DNA from: Mytilus trossulus
Lineage: Eukaryota > Mollusca > Bivalvia > Mytilida > Mytilidae
Length of the DNA: 64,000 bases
Assembly (NCBI RefSeq): GCF_036588685.1
Contig: NC_086377.1
Span: 70,500,283-70,564,282 of the forward strand
Direction of reading: 5' to 3'
The notes beneath the pieces were generated by a model. It was not told the origin of the DNA. It worked only from the letters and a program-made list of their open reading frames with translations, and made no database searches. Every line of letters begins with the position of its first letter. Within the stretch, counting starts at the first letter, position 1. Shown one piece after another: positions 1 through 11,146 of the stretch. The position numbers and the translations under genes are program-made.

Positions 1-1471
1 CCTAAATGAAATATTTTATTTGTACGACAATTAGTTTTTTTTTAGACATTACCCCTTAAATATTGTTAATAAAAAATATATCAAAGCAACAGTGCATGCT
101 TGTTTCTTTTCCATTCTTGTTTATTTTAATAATGTTGATGTTGATTTTAATTTTGTAGGTAGACTTATATTATATGCCCTGAACGTAAATATACGTGTTT
201 TTATAAAATGCATTAGACGTAAGAGAATGTCGACTTAGAGCAAGTCAAGGTCGTAAAACTTAAATCAACCAACCCATCGTTATCGCAGACTGAAATTGAT
301 CTCAAATAAACAGAATATATGTTCATTTATAGCAAGACTTGTTGTAAGTCACGGTGCATGACAGCACAATAATCCCTTTACAGATCGGAACCACAATTCA
401 CAATTTTCGTAGTGTGTACTTTTCCACAATTAACGCCCGTTTCGCGTCAGCGACCGATATTACAATTTGACACAGTTTTAAAAGTTTATTGAGCTGTTCC
501 TTCATTTACAATGTTGTGTGCAAGACTCAACAAATGTCAACATTATGTTCATTAATTTTATTATTTAACACATTGTTTTTATTACAAGCTATTTCATATA
601 TCAATATGCAGCTAGGGAATATTTGTTGTTGACCGAAACTATAAGATACATCGATTTAAACTATGTGAAAAATAAATAATTTTTGTAAGTTACTTTAATT
701 TCCGTGTCTATATTTAATTAACGAGTACACTATAGTAAGACAGAAAATGAGAAAAGGAAATATACAGGAATACCTAAAGTTTCGTAAGACATTGCAACGG
801 ACCATACGTTACTTACATGTCACAAGTTTTCATAGCACTCAGCGAGTTTTGAAACGAATATGTGAGATAAAGATCTACTGCATTTGGGCAAATCAAAAAT
901 ATGTTAAACATCTAACTATTTCATTTTTAACAGATTCATAAGTTTTGATTTTTTTAAACCGTGCATCAATATTTTATAATTTTTTTATTTACATTCCTTA
1001 TATGTTACGTGTATTGGTCATTCATTTGTTTAAATTGTGAAGTATATTACTTTAATAAGAATACACGCATTTATATATATAATTTTAAGTCGATAAAGTT
1101 TGAAACAAATAAACGAAAGATACATCGATGTTGTTTTGCTTGAGTGATTTACCTGTTAAAAGCTCGGGTCGCAACACGGTTTAAACGAATTGATACCAGT
1201 TTGAAATAGTTTAACGGGGGCGTGGCCTATTTGTTTGACGTAACTTACCACCAACTTGATTTAAATTGAACGACTGCAAGCGAAGCTATTTGACTGGCAT
1301 TAAAATGATTTGATATACATTGAAATAAATTAAAAATGATTTTTAATTTTTGTCAATCTTTATCAAATGACGATTAATTTCATTTAAACAGCGTTAACAC
1401 GTTTTTGTCCGATCAAGTTAAATTCGAGTTACTAGTGGTGGCATCCACAATTTGGGATGTTATTGTTGTTT
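1..1471. other. No gene recognised
   Basis: AT-rich sequence with frequent stops in all frames. The short open frames at 747-941 and 961-1143 have no recognisable motif and an unconvincing composition. I see no repeat family that I can name here. Confidence 0.5.
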
Positions 1472-1976
1472 TCACGGTGGTTTAATCGACATTTGACAAA
1501 ACTCAATTGTTCCACGATTCCATTTTGCATTTTCATCTGTGCATGCTACACCTGTCAAATTATTTCTCACGGCATGCTCAATTTTCCACAAAACAGCCCC
1601 AACATGACTACATGTATGACCTTGACCCGCCATACACGAACACCACCCGTTTACTATTGAGCCATCTTCACTGCAGAGTACAATTACTTCATTTGTTCTT
1701 GAGACTGTTAAAGACGATCGAACTTCTCCTTTGAACATAATTGTCTGATCATTGTTAATATAATGCGTTGTAACACCGACGTTTCCACTTTGAAAATAAT
1801 TAAAGCTTTGAAGACTGTTAAAGTTTTCCATTTGTTGACCATCAACTGCTTTTGACTCCACAAGAAAGTTGTAAATTTCTCCGTACATCATATTTGGCCA
1901 TACACGCATGTCGTCAATCCATGTTTTGACTTTTATCAACACCTGGAGGTTTCCATTCTTTTGCTACTGATGACAT
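1472..1976 (-). pseudogene. SWIM zinc-finger protein fragment, frame-broken
   Basis: The frame open from 1942 down to 1472 (156 residues) contains a SWIM-type zinc-binding motif: GWCSCMAGQGHTCSHVGAVL, that is CxC followed by CxH. SWIM modules bind zinc and are common in bivalve genes related to mobile DNA, often beside YqaJ-type nucleases; no nuclease is visible here. A more natural start is the ATG at 1976 (MSSVAKEWKPPG...), but that frame joins the SWIM frame only if one A in the A4 run near 1935 is removed. So either the copy is frame-shifted or one base is wrong. The stop after the MSIKPP end is at 1472-1474. The start and role are inferred; the zinc motif is seen directly. Confidence 0.6.
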
Positions 1977-2568
1977 TAGTTTGATTTTCTTCGTTAAGAT
2001 CGATTGGCAATAAAGGCTTGTTTACAAATTTTTTCACGGTTGTAATGGCGGCGCTGTTTACGACGACACCTATGAGTCGCGTCTCTAACTAAGGGGGATA
2101 ATCGAAAAAAACTGTCTATTAATCTAGTAAAGTATAAATGTCAGCAGACCAACATAGCCTTCAAAAGTTGCATTGTGATAACTTATATAAACTGTTCAAC
2201 CTCTTCTCTTCTTTAACTGTGGTCAACCATTATGTGCATAGTAGAAATATAGAAAATTATCGAATTTAAATTGAAATAAAAAATCTTTCTTGCCAAGTAT
2301 GTCTATAATGTTTTTATTCAGATAATTAGTTTTCAATATACTTCTTGTAATTTATGAGAATGTACTGATTTGAAATGTATACATATTATTTTATAGTTAT
2401 TTATTAAACAGGTTACCTGATCTTCTTCTAGATTAAAACTGTATTCTTTTATCAGAATTGTTGCCTCACTGATAAAAAAATCAATTTATAACAACCCTGA
2501 CAACTGATAAATGTTAACCGTATTAACTGCGACGTAAAATTCAATGCTTTTTTATTATTTTATTTTTT

Positions 2569-2600
<32 letters not shown>

Positions 2601-3635
2601 AAGTCAAGACAGGTGTATATGTTTATATAGTATCATGTTTTCAAGGTCCCTCTATAGCTATAATATTTTAATTTGGTATTGCTTTTTTCTCAAATGAAAT
2701 TGAAGGCTTAAAGAAACCAATGGCTTCTCGTATTAATGGTTTCAGCAATTTTATCAACATTGATGACATTGGTGACCCTCGATCATTTCAAAGGGTACTT
2801 TTCTCTGTGGGCATCAATTTCCATGGTTTACCCAAATTCTGTTAATTCCAGCGGTTACACATTTTGGAAACCTACTTATTAACCTGAATTTGTGATTTGA
2901 TCACCTATGAAAACCAAAAATTTTAACACCAATAACGAAAGTTCTTTTACAATACTCATATGTTTTATCTGCTTTCCTAAACAAAGACGAGTCTAGTGGA
3001 AGAAGAGGACTTAAGTCATCTTCATCATGACTGTCTTCAATTCTGTAAGAGGTGAAAGATATAAGTATATCAAAATTACATTATCCATTCTTATAATATG
3101 ATGTACTGGTAACATTTGAATTTCACAACTAATATGTTATGTATGTAACTGCCACAAATAATTTTACAAACGCATCATCTTAATAATTAACTCCTTTAAG
3201 AATATTTGAAAATCGGCTTCATGTACTTATTTACCATTGCTCGTGCTTGCACATATATTGTTTATTAATATATATGCTTATGTCAGGCCATATGACCATC
3301 GAATATCTTCAGAACTTTAATAAAATGGTGTCTAGTCGTAAACGCAGACATAATCTTGACGTATCTCTATGCCTATGTGCATTGTAATACTTTCTTGTGG
3401 ACTTTAAAACCATTGAATACTTCAAATTTTAACAAATTTCGATGATGACAATCATGACAATTTGTCTGACAATAAAAAAAAAGTACCTTTCAGCTGGCAC
3501 ACTGCCTATAGAGGTATGTTTACAGGATACACTTGAACTAAAAAAAAAAAGGTTGATAAATTATCTTCCTGTTCAATTTAAAAAAAAAAGTAAATTTTCA
3601 AAGTATTCGGAAACGAAGTTGGTATTTCATCTAAA
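1977..3635. other. No gene recognised; one candidate acidic exon
   Basis: Mostly AT-rich. On the minus strand near 3003-3056 a stretch after a good acceptor (cacctcttacag) reads IEDSHDEDDLSPLLPLDS, but I see no matching GT donor, so it is not called as an exon. Confidence 0.35.
2572..2600 (+). repeat. G29 homopolymer
   Basis: An uninterrupted run of 29 G follows an AT-rich stretch. Unlike the C30 tract at 12181-12210, nothing SINE-like abuts it. G-runs of this length can form G-quadruplexes and are difficult to sequence, so the exact length is uncertain. Confidence 0.9.
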
Positions 3636-4313
3636 GGCTCTCAAGAGCCTGTATCGCTCACCTGATTCTACTTGGGTTTTTGAAATCATATAAAAAAATA
3701 TAAAATTTGGCTAAAAGTGACAACACAACCTCATTTATAAGGAAAGGAACATGTTTAATTGCATTCAAAAGTCCCCCACTGGCGGCAATCTTGGATGACG
3801 GATCGGCTACAAAGTAACAACACTTGGTCAGCACCTCATAAGGAACATTCATGCCATGTTTGGTTTATTCCATTCAGTGGTTCTCTAAAAGAAGTCATTT
3901 GTATGCATTTCCCATAGGGTCCTATGCTAAACTAAGCCCCCCGCTGGCGGCCATCTTGGACAAAGTAACAACACTTGGTCAGCACCACATTAGGAACATT
4001 CTTGTCATGTTTGATTTCATTCCATTCAGTGGTTCTCTATAAGAAGTCATTTGTATGCATTTCCCATAAGGTCCTATGTTAAACTAAGTCCCACGCTGGC
4101 GGCCATCTTTGATGATGGATCGGCTACAAAGTAACAACACTTGGTCAGCACCGCAAAAGGAACATTCATGCCATGTTGTCAAGTATGAAGTCATTCCTCG
4201 CATTCAATTTGGAGAAGTGTTTGACAGCAATATTTGTAGAGCGAACAAGCTAACAAACGAACGAATAAGGTGATTGCAATATAGTCCCCACTCTATAGAG
4301 TGCAGGCATAATA
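3636..4313 (+). repeat. Tandem array, 152-165 bp core x3, in a hairpin-bounded element
   Basis: Three direct copies of a core are seen: the string ggcggc(a/c)atctt recurs at 3781, 3946 and 4098, giving periods of 165 and 152 bp; the second copy lacks the 13-base gatgacggatcgg segment. The left side begins with a perfect hairpin, aggctctcaagagcct (7-bp stem, 2-nt loop). The same left end is found at 42163 and, diverged, at 53858, so this is a dispersed element. The right side carries cactctatagagtg, a 14-bp palindrome, then gcataataata. The design (short hairpin, 150-170 bp tandem core) resembles bivalve pearl/Helentron-derived non-autonomous elements; that class is inferred. Confidence 0.7.
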
Positions 4314-4646
4314 ATAACTTTTTACCCTAAGGAAATCGATATGAACTAATTTGGAAACAGAGCCTTTAATAAAAAAAAATATAAATGAACAGTTAAATTC
4401 AGCATATTGTAGAACCCAAATAATGAGTTTTTGATGAAATCAAACAATGTTATTTTTTTTGTAATTAAAGAATGGAAGCTTTATATTCCCAAGATTAAAA
4501 TGTCATACTAACAATTCATTAATAAACAACTGCTTCCTGGGTTTCTTTGTTATTGGTCTGGATAAGAAAAAGTATTTTATATGCCAATGTATATATCAAT
4601 AAAATATTATTTTGTCATCTGTTTTTCTTTTAAGCATGGCTCTTCC
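4314..4646. other. No gene recognised
   Basis: AT-rich spacer. Its right end (4560-4646), read on the minus strand, continues the open frame described at 5096-5207 for about 16 codons before a stop. Confidence 0.4.
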
Positions 4647-4656
4647 TATAGCACTT

Positions 4657-5085
4657 CTCCCCAAAGGTGAATGGGGTATAGAAATATGGTCACTTGGTCT
4701 TCTCCCGACCGGCAGTTAAACGCTTGCCGAAGTGGGGCGTCCGTTTGGCTGTGCGGGATGTATCAAGTTCGCAGTCACGTTCGGTCAGAAAGGGGACGTT
4801 AAATCCGCTGCCTCGTGTTAAGAGAGTGCCACGCTCTTTGCACGTTAAGAACCCTTGCATCAACTCTCTGAGGGGTCCGTAGGTGGCCTGTTGCAAGGCA
4901 CAATTTCTGTCCCTATCCTATATACCCTCCTTTTCCGGTGGCAGTCCAAATTTCTCCGACCTAGATGGCCTCTATTGTATCAGCCTACCTATTGTTTTTA
5001 TTGTGAACTTGTTCTCGTCCTGAATATGCATGAAATATTTGCCACTGGACGTTAAGCAACCAACAATCAATCAATCAATCAATCA
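4657..5085 (+). mobile_element. SINE copy with 10-bp TSD
   Basis: A 429-bp element bounded by tatagcactt at 4647-4656 and 5086-5095. It has no long ORF of its own; the open frames across it shift between copies and are incidental. It begins ctccccaaaggtgaatgggg, has a GC-richer middle with cttctcccgaccggcagt, and ends ggacgttaagcaaccaacaa followed by tandem tcaa units. Close relatives lie at 12170, 31075, 49987(-) and 55175(-), and truncated ones at 20035(-), 21556(-), 30084(-), 34476 and 39613. The last bases match the 3' end of the LINE at 5208-11375, and a CGTCC/GGACG stem (5016-5020 with 5047-5051) sits just before the shared tail. The head does not clearly match tRNA or 5S rRNA. Confidence 0.85.
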
Positions 5086-5095
5086 TATAGCACTT

Positions 5096-5207
5096 TGTTT
5101 GGTTGCATAGCCAATTTCTTTCTTTGTGTCATTCACAAGCGCATTACTTTCCGTATTTAGTTCTGTTATGAAACTATTGCATTCCTTGACTAATTCTTCA
5201 CGGAATA
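5096..5207 (-). other. Interrupted open frame, split by SINE and LINE insertion
   Basis: The unique DNA between the SINE and the LINE reads as an open, hydrophilic, helix-prone frame on the minus strand, including FREELVKECNSFITELNTE and VNDTKKEIGYATKQ. If the SINE and one TSD are removed, the frame continues at 4646 downward for about 16 codons to a stop. If the LINE and one TSD are removed, it extends upstream into 11389-11410. This looks like one former exon or transposon ORF hit twice. I do not recognise the protein and see no splice signals that settle its limits. Confidence 0.35.
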
Positions 5208-5802
5208 CCCTCCGGTGGATCGCTATCCTTGCCGTGGTCGGAGGGCTTGCGTGTCTCAGTGACCCCAAGAGCTATACCAGCTGGAGCTTCGTCTCCTGGT
5301 AGGGTTACCCATGCTGGACAGGTCGAAGGGTAGAGACCAGACTAAAGTGATCCGAACATCGTGAGATGCCCGATGTTTTAAATAAAATAGGCTCTCCAAC
5401 CCGTTTGCCGTGGGTTGCTACCCGTGTCGGTGGTTGACGAGATCCTTGTGGATGAGAGCTATAGCCAGACTCCTTACGGTCAGAAAATACCCGGACGGAC
5501 GAGACTATAGTTCAATAAGCTGCTTTGGCTTCGAAATCATCTAAACGGGAGGTCGGATGGACCCGGTTCGATCAATCGGCTGGTCATGTCGAGCCCTTCA
5601 GTTAATCCTCAACAATAAGCTTTCTTGTTACAATTTTCATAATATACACATGTATTTTAAATTAAGCTATTTATATTTAGGATAATTGAAGAAGGCGATG
5701 GCTCATGGGTCAATCAAGTGGTACGCTTTCTTTTTCGCTTGATGGATACGCTCTGCTTGAGTATACTATTCTTGGAACATCTGGTGCTTTCCGCAGTGGA
5801 TC

Positions 5803-7475
5803 TTGGGTGCTGATTTTGAGGACCAGCTACATTATATTTGGAGCTCGTTTTCAGCATTAGCACTCGATCCCGGTTCGCCACGGAAACACAGCATCGCCCT
5901 TGTAGGCACTCCGAGGTGGGTGGATGGCAAGAATGGTGAATCTTTCTCCTTTCATATGGCACAACAAAACAAACCCTCTAAATCAGCTTTAATACATAAG
6001 AAAAGAAAATGTGATGATTCAGAGCCCTGTCGGGAAGATGACAGTTGGCCCAGATTTATTGTAATAAAAGGAACAGAAGAAAAACCAATTTCAAAAATAT
6101 CGCCCTTTGTAATTCACAAACAAATTCAAAGCGTTGCTGGTACTGTTAAAAAAGTTTCAAAAATGAGATCTGGCAATTTGTTGGTTGAATGTTCCAACAA
6201 AAGTCAATCAACAAATTTACTAACAATGACTACAATAACAAACTTTCCTGTTTCTGCCTCTCCTCATAACAGTTTGAACAGCTGTAAGGGGATCATTCGA
6301 GACAGAAGTCAATACCTTGGTGACCTTACCGTGGAAGAAATCGGTGAGGAACTTTCAAGCCAAGGTGTAACTAATGTTATTAGATTTCAAATTAAAAAGA
6401 ATGGAAATATAATCAAATTAAATACTTATCTTTTGACCTTTAGAACTCCAACTCCTCCTCCATCTATTACTTTAGGTTGCTTCGGAATCAGAGTTGACAT
6501 GTTTATCCCAAACCCAATTCGATGCTTTACTTGTCAAAAGTTTGGTCATGGAAGCAAACAATGTCGTGGTAAGCAGAGATGCTTCAAGTGTTCTGACGAA
6601 GGACACGAGGGAACAAACTGTCACTCTGAATCTTCTAAATGTGTAAACTGTGGTGAATCCCATTTTTCATCGTCTAGGGACTGCCCTGTTTACCTTAAAG
6701 AAAAAAATATTATTAAAATCAAAACAGAAAGAAACATTAGTTACCCAGAAGCTAAACAGATAGCTTCTGTTTCGAATGATCTCCTTGTTTCAAACAGACC
6801 ATCGTACGCCAGCAAAGTTGTCCGCTCATTCAGTCACGAGAATACACAAACTCGCATGACTTGGCCAATTGATGCGGACAATTTTAAAATGCTGCCTGTT
6901 GAAACAGAACCTACCGATAGAATATTAATTCCAAGAAAATCAATATCTTCCAAAACCAGTACTCAGTCAACTCAATCTTCCCTACAGAGCTCACTATCAT
7001 CACCAAAAAAAATGAGAAAAAAAATAAAAAGAAAAAAGAAACAGTAGAAATACACAATTGGAGCGGTGAATCTGTCTGGGATCTTCCCAGTGACATAGAT
7101 GATTCTTCCACCTCCAAAAGTCTTCCTTCATCTGCACCCAAGAAGGTATCTTCTTCGTCCAGTACACAGTCTACCAGAGCCCCATCTCCTCTTCGTTCTC
7201 AAGAAAAGAAGGATGTCCAAAAGAAGCCAGGAAATACATCCTCTCAGAAGTCTTCTGATTCGAGGTCGCGGGGTAGGGGTCGAGGCGGAGTAACACCAGC
7301 TGCGCGTAGTCCTGGAGATCGACGACTCTCCTCGCACAACAGATTTTCAACACTTATCATCGAAACTGAAATGGAAACTGAAAGTGTTCCGCCACCCGAA
7401 AGATCACGATCTCAGGGTGAGCGAAATAAGAATGCTGGCAAACTCGACAGCATTCGCCCTTCTTTTATTAAATAA
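5803..7475 (+). CDS. LINE ORF1, gag-like RNA-binding protein (needs one -1 shift)
   Basis: The first frame runs from an ATG at 5803 to a stop at 7047 (414 residues). A better start may be the ATG at 5956 (MAQQNKPSKSALIHKKRK), since the first 51 codons lack conserved features. Three zinc knuckles lie at 6523-6687: CFTCQKFGHGSKQC, CFKCSDEGHEGTNC and CVNCGESHFSSSRDC, preceded by a region typical of X-element/Jockey ORF1 nucleic-acid-binding proteins. ORF1 proteins package the element's RNA. The reading continues in the -1 frame (KETVEIHNWSGESVW..., then Ser/Arg/Gly-rich) to TAA at 7473-7475, which overlaps the ORF2 ATG as TAATG. The switch must occur in A-runs around 7000-7040 (A8 at 7005-7012): either one A was lost in this copy or read, or frameshifting is programmed. 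Confidence 0.8.
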
Positions 7476-10400
7476 TGACAAATATAATCCAATGGAATTG
7501 CCGAGGTCTTAAAATAAATCTTCTCGAGTTAACACTTCTAGTTCAGTCTTTTTTACCTATTGCATTTTGTCTTCAAGAAACTCATCTAAAAGAAAGTGAC
7601 AACGTATCTTTAAAAGGATACAACATGTATAGTACATTTTCTAAGGTAGATGAACGTGCTGCAGGCGGATCATCCATTTTTGTGAAGGACAACGTCATTC
7701 ATAGCACAGTCCAACTCACAACGGATCTGCAAGCAGTTGCAATTCGTTTATCATTAGACAAAACAATTACATTATGTTCGATATATATTCCACCTAATTC
7801 AATTATCGACAAAGCAAAACTCAAAAACCTCACTGATCAATTACCCTCACCATTTATACTTATGGGCGACTTCAATGCCCACAATCCATTATGGGGTAGC
7901 AAGACTCATAATGCCAAAGGTAAGATCATTGAGGACTTTGTCTCTCAAGAAGGATTATGCATTTTTAATGATGGATCTAATACGTATCTTCATCCTGGAA
8001 ACGGGTCTTATTCTTCTATTGATATCACTATATGCGATCCCTCTCTGCTTCTGGATTATTCATGGCGTGTTCATGATGATCTATGTGGAAGTGATCATTT
8101 TCCAATAGTACTTGAACATCTTTTTAATTCTGCCCAACAGAGAGTACCACGTTGGAAACTTGACAAGGCGGACTGGTCCTTGTTTGAGAATCTCTGTCGA
8201 GCGGAACTTCAGTCAAAGATGTTTGAGACTGTGCAAGATCCAATTTTAACTTTTAATACAGTTCTAACGTCAATTGCTGACAGAGCTATTCCTAAGACCT
8301 CGGCAAATCCAAAACATCCCAGTAAACCATGGTTTGATGACGCATGTGATCAAGCCATAGGTGACCGTAAAAAATCTGAAAGACGGTTCAATCAACAACC
8401 AACGACGGAAAACTTGAGTAATTTCCGTATTTTTCGCGCTAAGGCACGGCGGACTTGTAGGCAAGCCCGACGAACATCCTGGAAAAAATTTGTCTCGGGG
8501 ATTACATCTCGCACTCCGATGACAAAAGTTTGGAATATGGTAAATAAAATAAAAGGTAAAAATTCTAAAGCCACTGTAAAACATTTGAAAGACGGCAATA
8601 ATTTATTAACATCTGAAAAGGATATTGCCAACAAACTTGGTGAAACTTTTGCAAAGTCTTCTTCTTGTAACAACTACAGGGAAGACTTTAAAAAAGTTAA
8701 AAAACAAAAAGAAAAAAATAAATTAAACTTTAAATCAAAAAATGGTGAAAATTATAATAAACTATTTTCTCTTGAAGAACTTAAAACATCTCTGTCAAAA
8801 GCCCATGATACAGCTTGTGGGCCTGATAATATTCACTACCAACTCTTAAAACACTTGCCAGATTCCTCGCTAGAAGCTCTCTTGCAGCTCATGAATAACA
8901 TCTGGGAATCTGGTGATTTACCATCAATCTGGAAGCTTGCAACCGTCGTGCCTATTCCAAAACCAAGTAAAGATCATACGGATCCTATTAATTATCGACC
9001 AATTGCTCTTACCAGTTGTGTCTGTAAAACACTCGAACGGATGGTCAATGATCGCCTTGTTTGGTTCCTGGAATCCAATGGGCTATTAGCCAATATCCAG
9101 TGTGGATTCCGACAGGGTCGCAGTACTCTTGATCATCTTGTTCGATTCGAATCATTTGTCCGTAATGGTTTTGCGAAAAATGAGCATGTGGTGTCGGTCT
9201 TTTTCGACCTTGAGAAGGCCTATGATACTGCATGGAAATATGGTATTTTAAAAGATCTATTTGATATGGGGTTGAAAGGCAATATGCCTAATTTTATTTC
9301 TAATTTTCTCTCTAACAGACAATTTAATGTTAGAGTTAATTCCACCATGTCTGATCTTTATGATCAAGAGATGGGTGTCCCTCAGGGCAGTATTTTATCT
9401 GTTACATTATTTAGTCTTAAAATAAACAGCCTTGTTGAAGTTTTAAAAAGTAATATTGAAGGTTCATTGTACGTTGATGATTTTTTAATATGTTACAGAG
9501 GCAAAAATATGAATAACATTGAAAGACAATTGCAGTTATGTCTTGGAAGAATTGAAAAATGGGCCTCGGAAAATGGTTTTAAATTTTCCACTTCAAAAAC
9601 GGTCGGGATGCATTTTTGTAACAAAAGAAAATTGCATCTTGATCCAGAACTGACTTTGTACGGCAACCCAATTAAAATGGTTGATGAAACCAAATTTCTT
9701 GGTTTACTGTTCGATAAAAAGTTAACCTTTCTACCCCATATCAAAATGTTAAAAGCGAGATGTTTAAAAGCTTTAGATATTTTAAAAGTTGTCGGCAGCA
9801 CTGACTGGGGTGCTGATCGCAACATTTTACTCAATTTATATAGATCTCTTGTTAGATCTAAACTAGATTATGGTTCTATAGTGTATGGCTCTGCAAGGAA
9901 GTCCTACATACAGATTCTCGATGCTGTGCATCACCAAGGTTTGCGTCTCTGTCTTGGCGCATTTAAAACCTCACCAGTTGAGAGTCTGTATGTAGAGGCT
10001 GATGAGCACTCACTCGCTGACAGACGTTTGAAGCTTGGACTTCAATATGCTGTCAAACTAAAAGCCCACTCAGATAATCCTGCCTACAGCTGTGTTTTTA
10101 ATCCGATTTATGAAGATATTTTTGCAAAACATGAAAATAAAATTCCTCCGTTAGGTTTACGTTTAAAACCACATTTAGCTTCTTTTGATTTAAAATCTGT
10201 TGCTCAAGTTCAAACTTGCAAATGTCCTCCATGGGAACTTCCCAAACCAAAAATGATTTTTGAACTCCGTGAACACAATAAAAATAAAACAAATCCTCTT
10301 TTAATTCAGCAACACTATGCTGAAATTAAAGCCGATTATCTCGATTTTTCAACTGTATATACTGATGGATCAAAAGATGGTGATAGAGTTGCATCTGCTG

Positions 10401-11146
10401 CTGTCTTCAGGGACAGAGCTGCAACCCTCCGTTTGCCATCTGATGCATCCATCTTTACTGCTGAAGCAGAAGCAATAATTTTGGCTTTGAAATTTATTGC
10501 TTCTTCAGATAAATCCAAATTTATTATATGTTCGGATTCACTTTCATGTTTACAAGCTATACGAAATACTAAAATTAAAAACCCAACAATCCTGAAAATT
10601 TTATATGTAATGAGGAATTTAAAAATTCTTCTGAAAGAAATAATATTTCTATGGGTTCCGAGTCATGTTGGAATCCTTGGAAACACAGCTGTAGACCTTG
10701 AGGCAAAGAATGCCCTGGGTGACCCTCTATCTAACTGTGATATACCATATACTGATTTTAAATCTAATATTAGAGAATATGTTTTTAATATATTGAAAGA
10801 TAAATGGAGTAAAAAAGATGATAATAAATTGCATGAAATTAAACCTAGTTTAGGCAAACCTTTTAATAATATTATGTGCAGAAAAGATCAGTGTGTTATT
10901 ACTAGATGCCGTATTGGTCATACTAGAATAACACACGAGTATCTTTTAAAAAATGAAGATGAACCACAATGTGTTCCTTGCAACTGCAAGTATACTATTA
11001 AACATGTTTTAATTAATTGTATTGACTTTGCTGATATTCGTAAGAAGCATTTCAATGTCAATAATATGTATGATTTATTTAATAATGTTCCATTTACAAA
11101 TATTGTTGCTTTTTTAAAAGAAATTGGAATTTATTATAGAATATAA
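7475..11146 (+). CDS. LINE ORF2: endonuclease-reverse transcriptase-RNase H
   Basis: 1223 residues, uninterrupted. The N-terminal endonuclease (about 1-225) shows WNCRG, QETHL (E35), GDFNAHNPLWG (D132, N134) and SDHFP (D207, H208): it nicks the target to prime reverse transcription. The RT domain (about 430-720) shows the fingers motif NYRPIALTS, FFDLEKAYD (D578), GVPQGSILS and YVDD (666-669). RNase H (about 960-1085) shows YTDGSK (D964), E in TAEAEA, SDSLS, and WVPSHVGILGNTAVD (H1064, D1074), so all catalytic positions I can place are present. A C-terminal CVPCNC...HVLINC Cys/His motif (about 1170-1190) is usual in this group. The start ATG overlaps the ORF1 stop (TAATG), the layout used for coupled termination-reinitiation in some LINEs such as SART1. 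This copy looks capable of activity. Confidence 0.95.
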   Translation: MTNIIQWNCRGLKINLLELTLLVQSFLPIAFCLQETHLKESDNVSLKGYNMYSTFSKVDERAAGGSSIFVKDNVIHSTVQLTTDLQAVAIRLSLDKTITLCSIYIPPNSIIDKAKLKNLTDQLPSPFILMGDFNAHNPLWGSKTHNAKGKIIEDFVSQEGLCIFNDGSNTYLHPGNGSYSSIDITICDPSLLLDYSWRVHDDLCGSDHFPIVLEHLFNSAQQRVPRWKLDKADWSLFENLCRAELQSKMFETVQDPILTFNTVLTSIADRAIPKTSANPKHPSKPWFDDACDQAIGDRKKSERRFNQQPTTENLSNFRIFRAKARRTCRQARRTSWKKFVSGITSRTPMTKVWNMVNKIKGKNSKATVKHLKDGNNLLTSEKDIANKLGETFAKSSSCNNYREDFKKVKKQKEKNKLNFKSKNGENYNKLFSLEELKTSLSKAHDTACGPDNIHYQLLKHLPDSSLEALLQLMNNIWESGDLPSIWKLATVVPIPKPSKDHTDPINYRPIALTSCVCKTLERMVNDRLVWFLESNGLLANIQCGFRQGRSTLDHLVRFESFVRNGFAKNEHVVSVFFDLEKAYDTAWKYGILKDLFDMGLKGNMPNFISNFLSNRQFNVRVNSTMSDLYDQEMGVPQGSILSVTLFSLKINSLVEVLKSNIEGSLYVDDFLICYRGKNMNNIERQLQLCLGRIEKWASENGFKFSTSKTVGMHFCNKRKLHLDPELTLYGNPIKMVDETKFLGLLFDKKLTFLPHIKMLKARCLKALDILKVVGSTDWGADRNILLNLYRSLVRSKLDYGSIVYGSARKSYIQILDAVHHQGLRLCLGAFKTSPVESLYVEADEHSLADRRLKLGLQYAVKLKAHSDNPAYSCVFNPIYEDIFAKHENKIPPLGLRLKPHLASFDLKSVAQVQTCKCPPWELPKPKMIFELREHNKNKTNPLLIQQHYAEIKADYLDFSTVYTDGSKDGDRVASAAVFRDRAATLRLPSDASIFTAEAEAIILALKFIASSDKSKFIICSDSLSCLQAIRNTKIKNPTILKILYVMRNLKILLKEIIFLWVPSHVGILGNTAVDLEAKNALGDPLSNCDIPYTDFKSNIREYVFNILKDKWSKKDDNKLHEIKPSLGKPFNNIMCRKDQCVITRCRIGHTRITHEYLLKNEDEPQCVPCNCKYTIKHVLINCIDFADIRKKHFNVNNMYDLFNNVPFTNIVAFLKEIGIYYRI

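Noticed and set aside
2572-2600. Poly-G as a SINE head
   Set aside because: Unlike the C30 at 12181, the flank (aagtcaagacagg) does not match the SINE on either strand.
3003-3056. Acidic exon as exon 4 of the VVEF/CYWP gene
   Set aside because: The phase does not fit the donor at 12934 (a stop would follow) and no GT donor closes it.
4740-4800. Pol III box A (tggctgtgcggg) and box B (agttcgcagtc) in the SINE
   Set aside because: Box A fits with one mismatch, but the box B candidate is only about 10 bp away and also imperfect; tRNA-type spacing is about 30 bp or more. A tRNA-derived head is not supported.
4690-4896. Open frames on both strands across each SINE copy
   Set aside because: The frames differ in length between copies, lack start context, and differ by indels at the same places that vary among copies; they reflect low divergence of a noncoding element.
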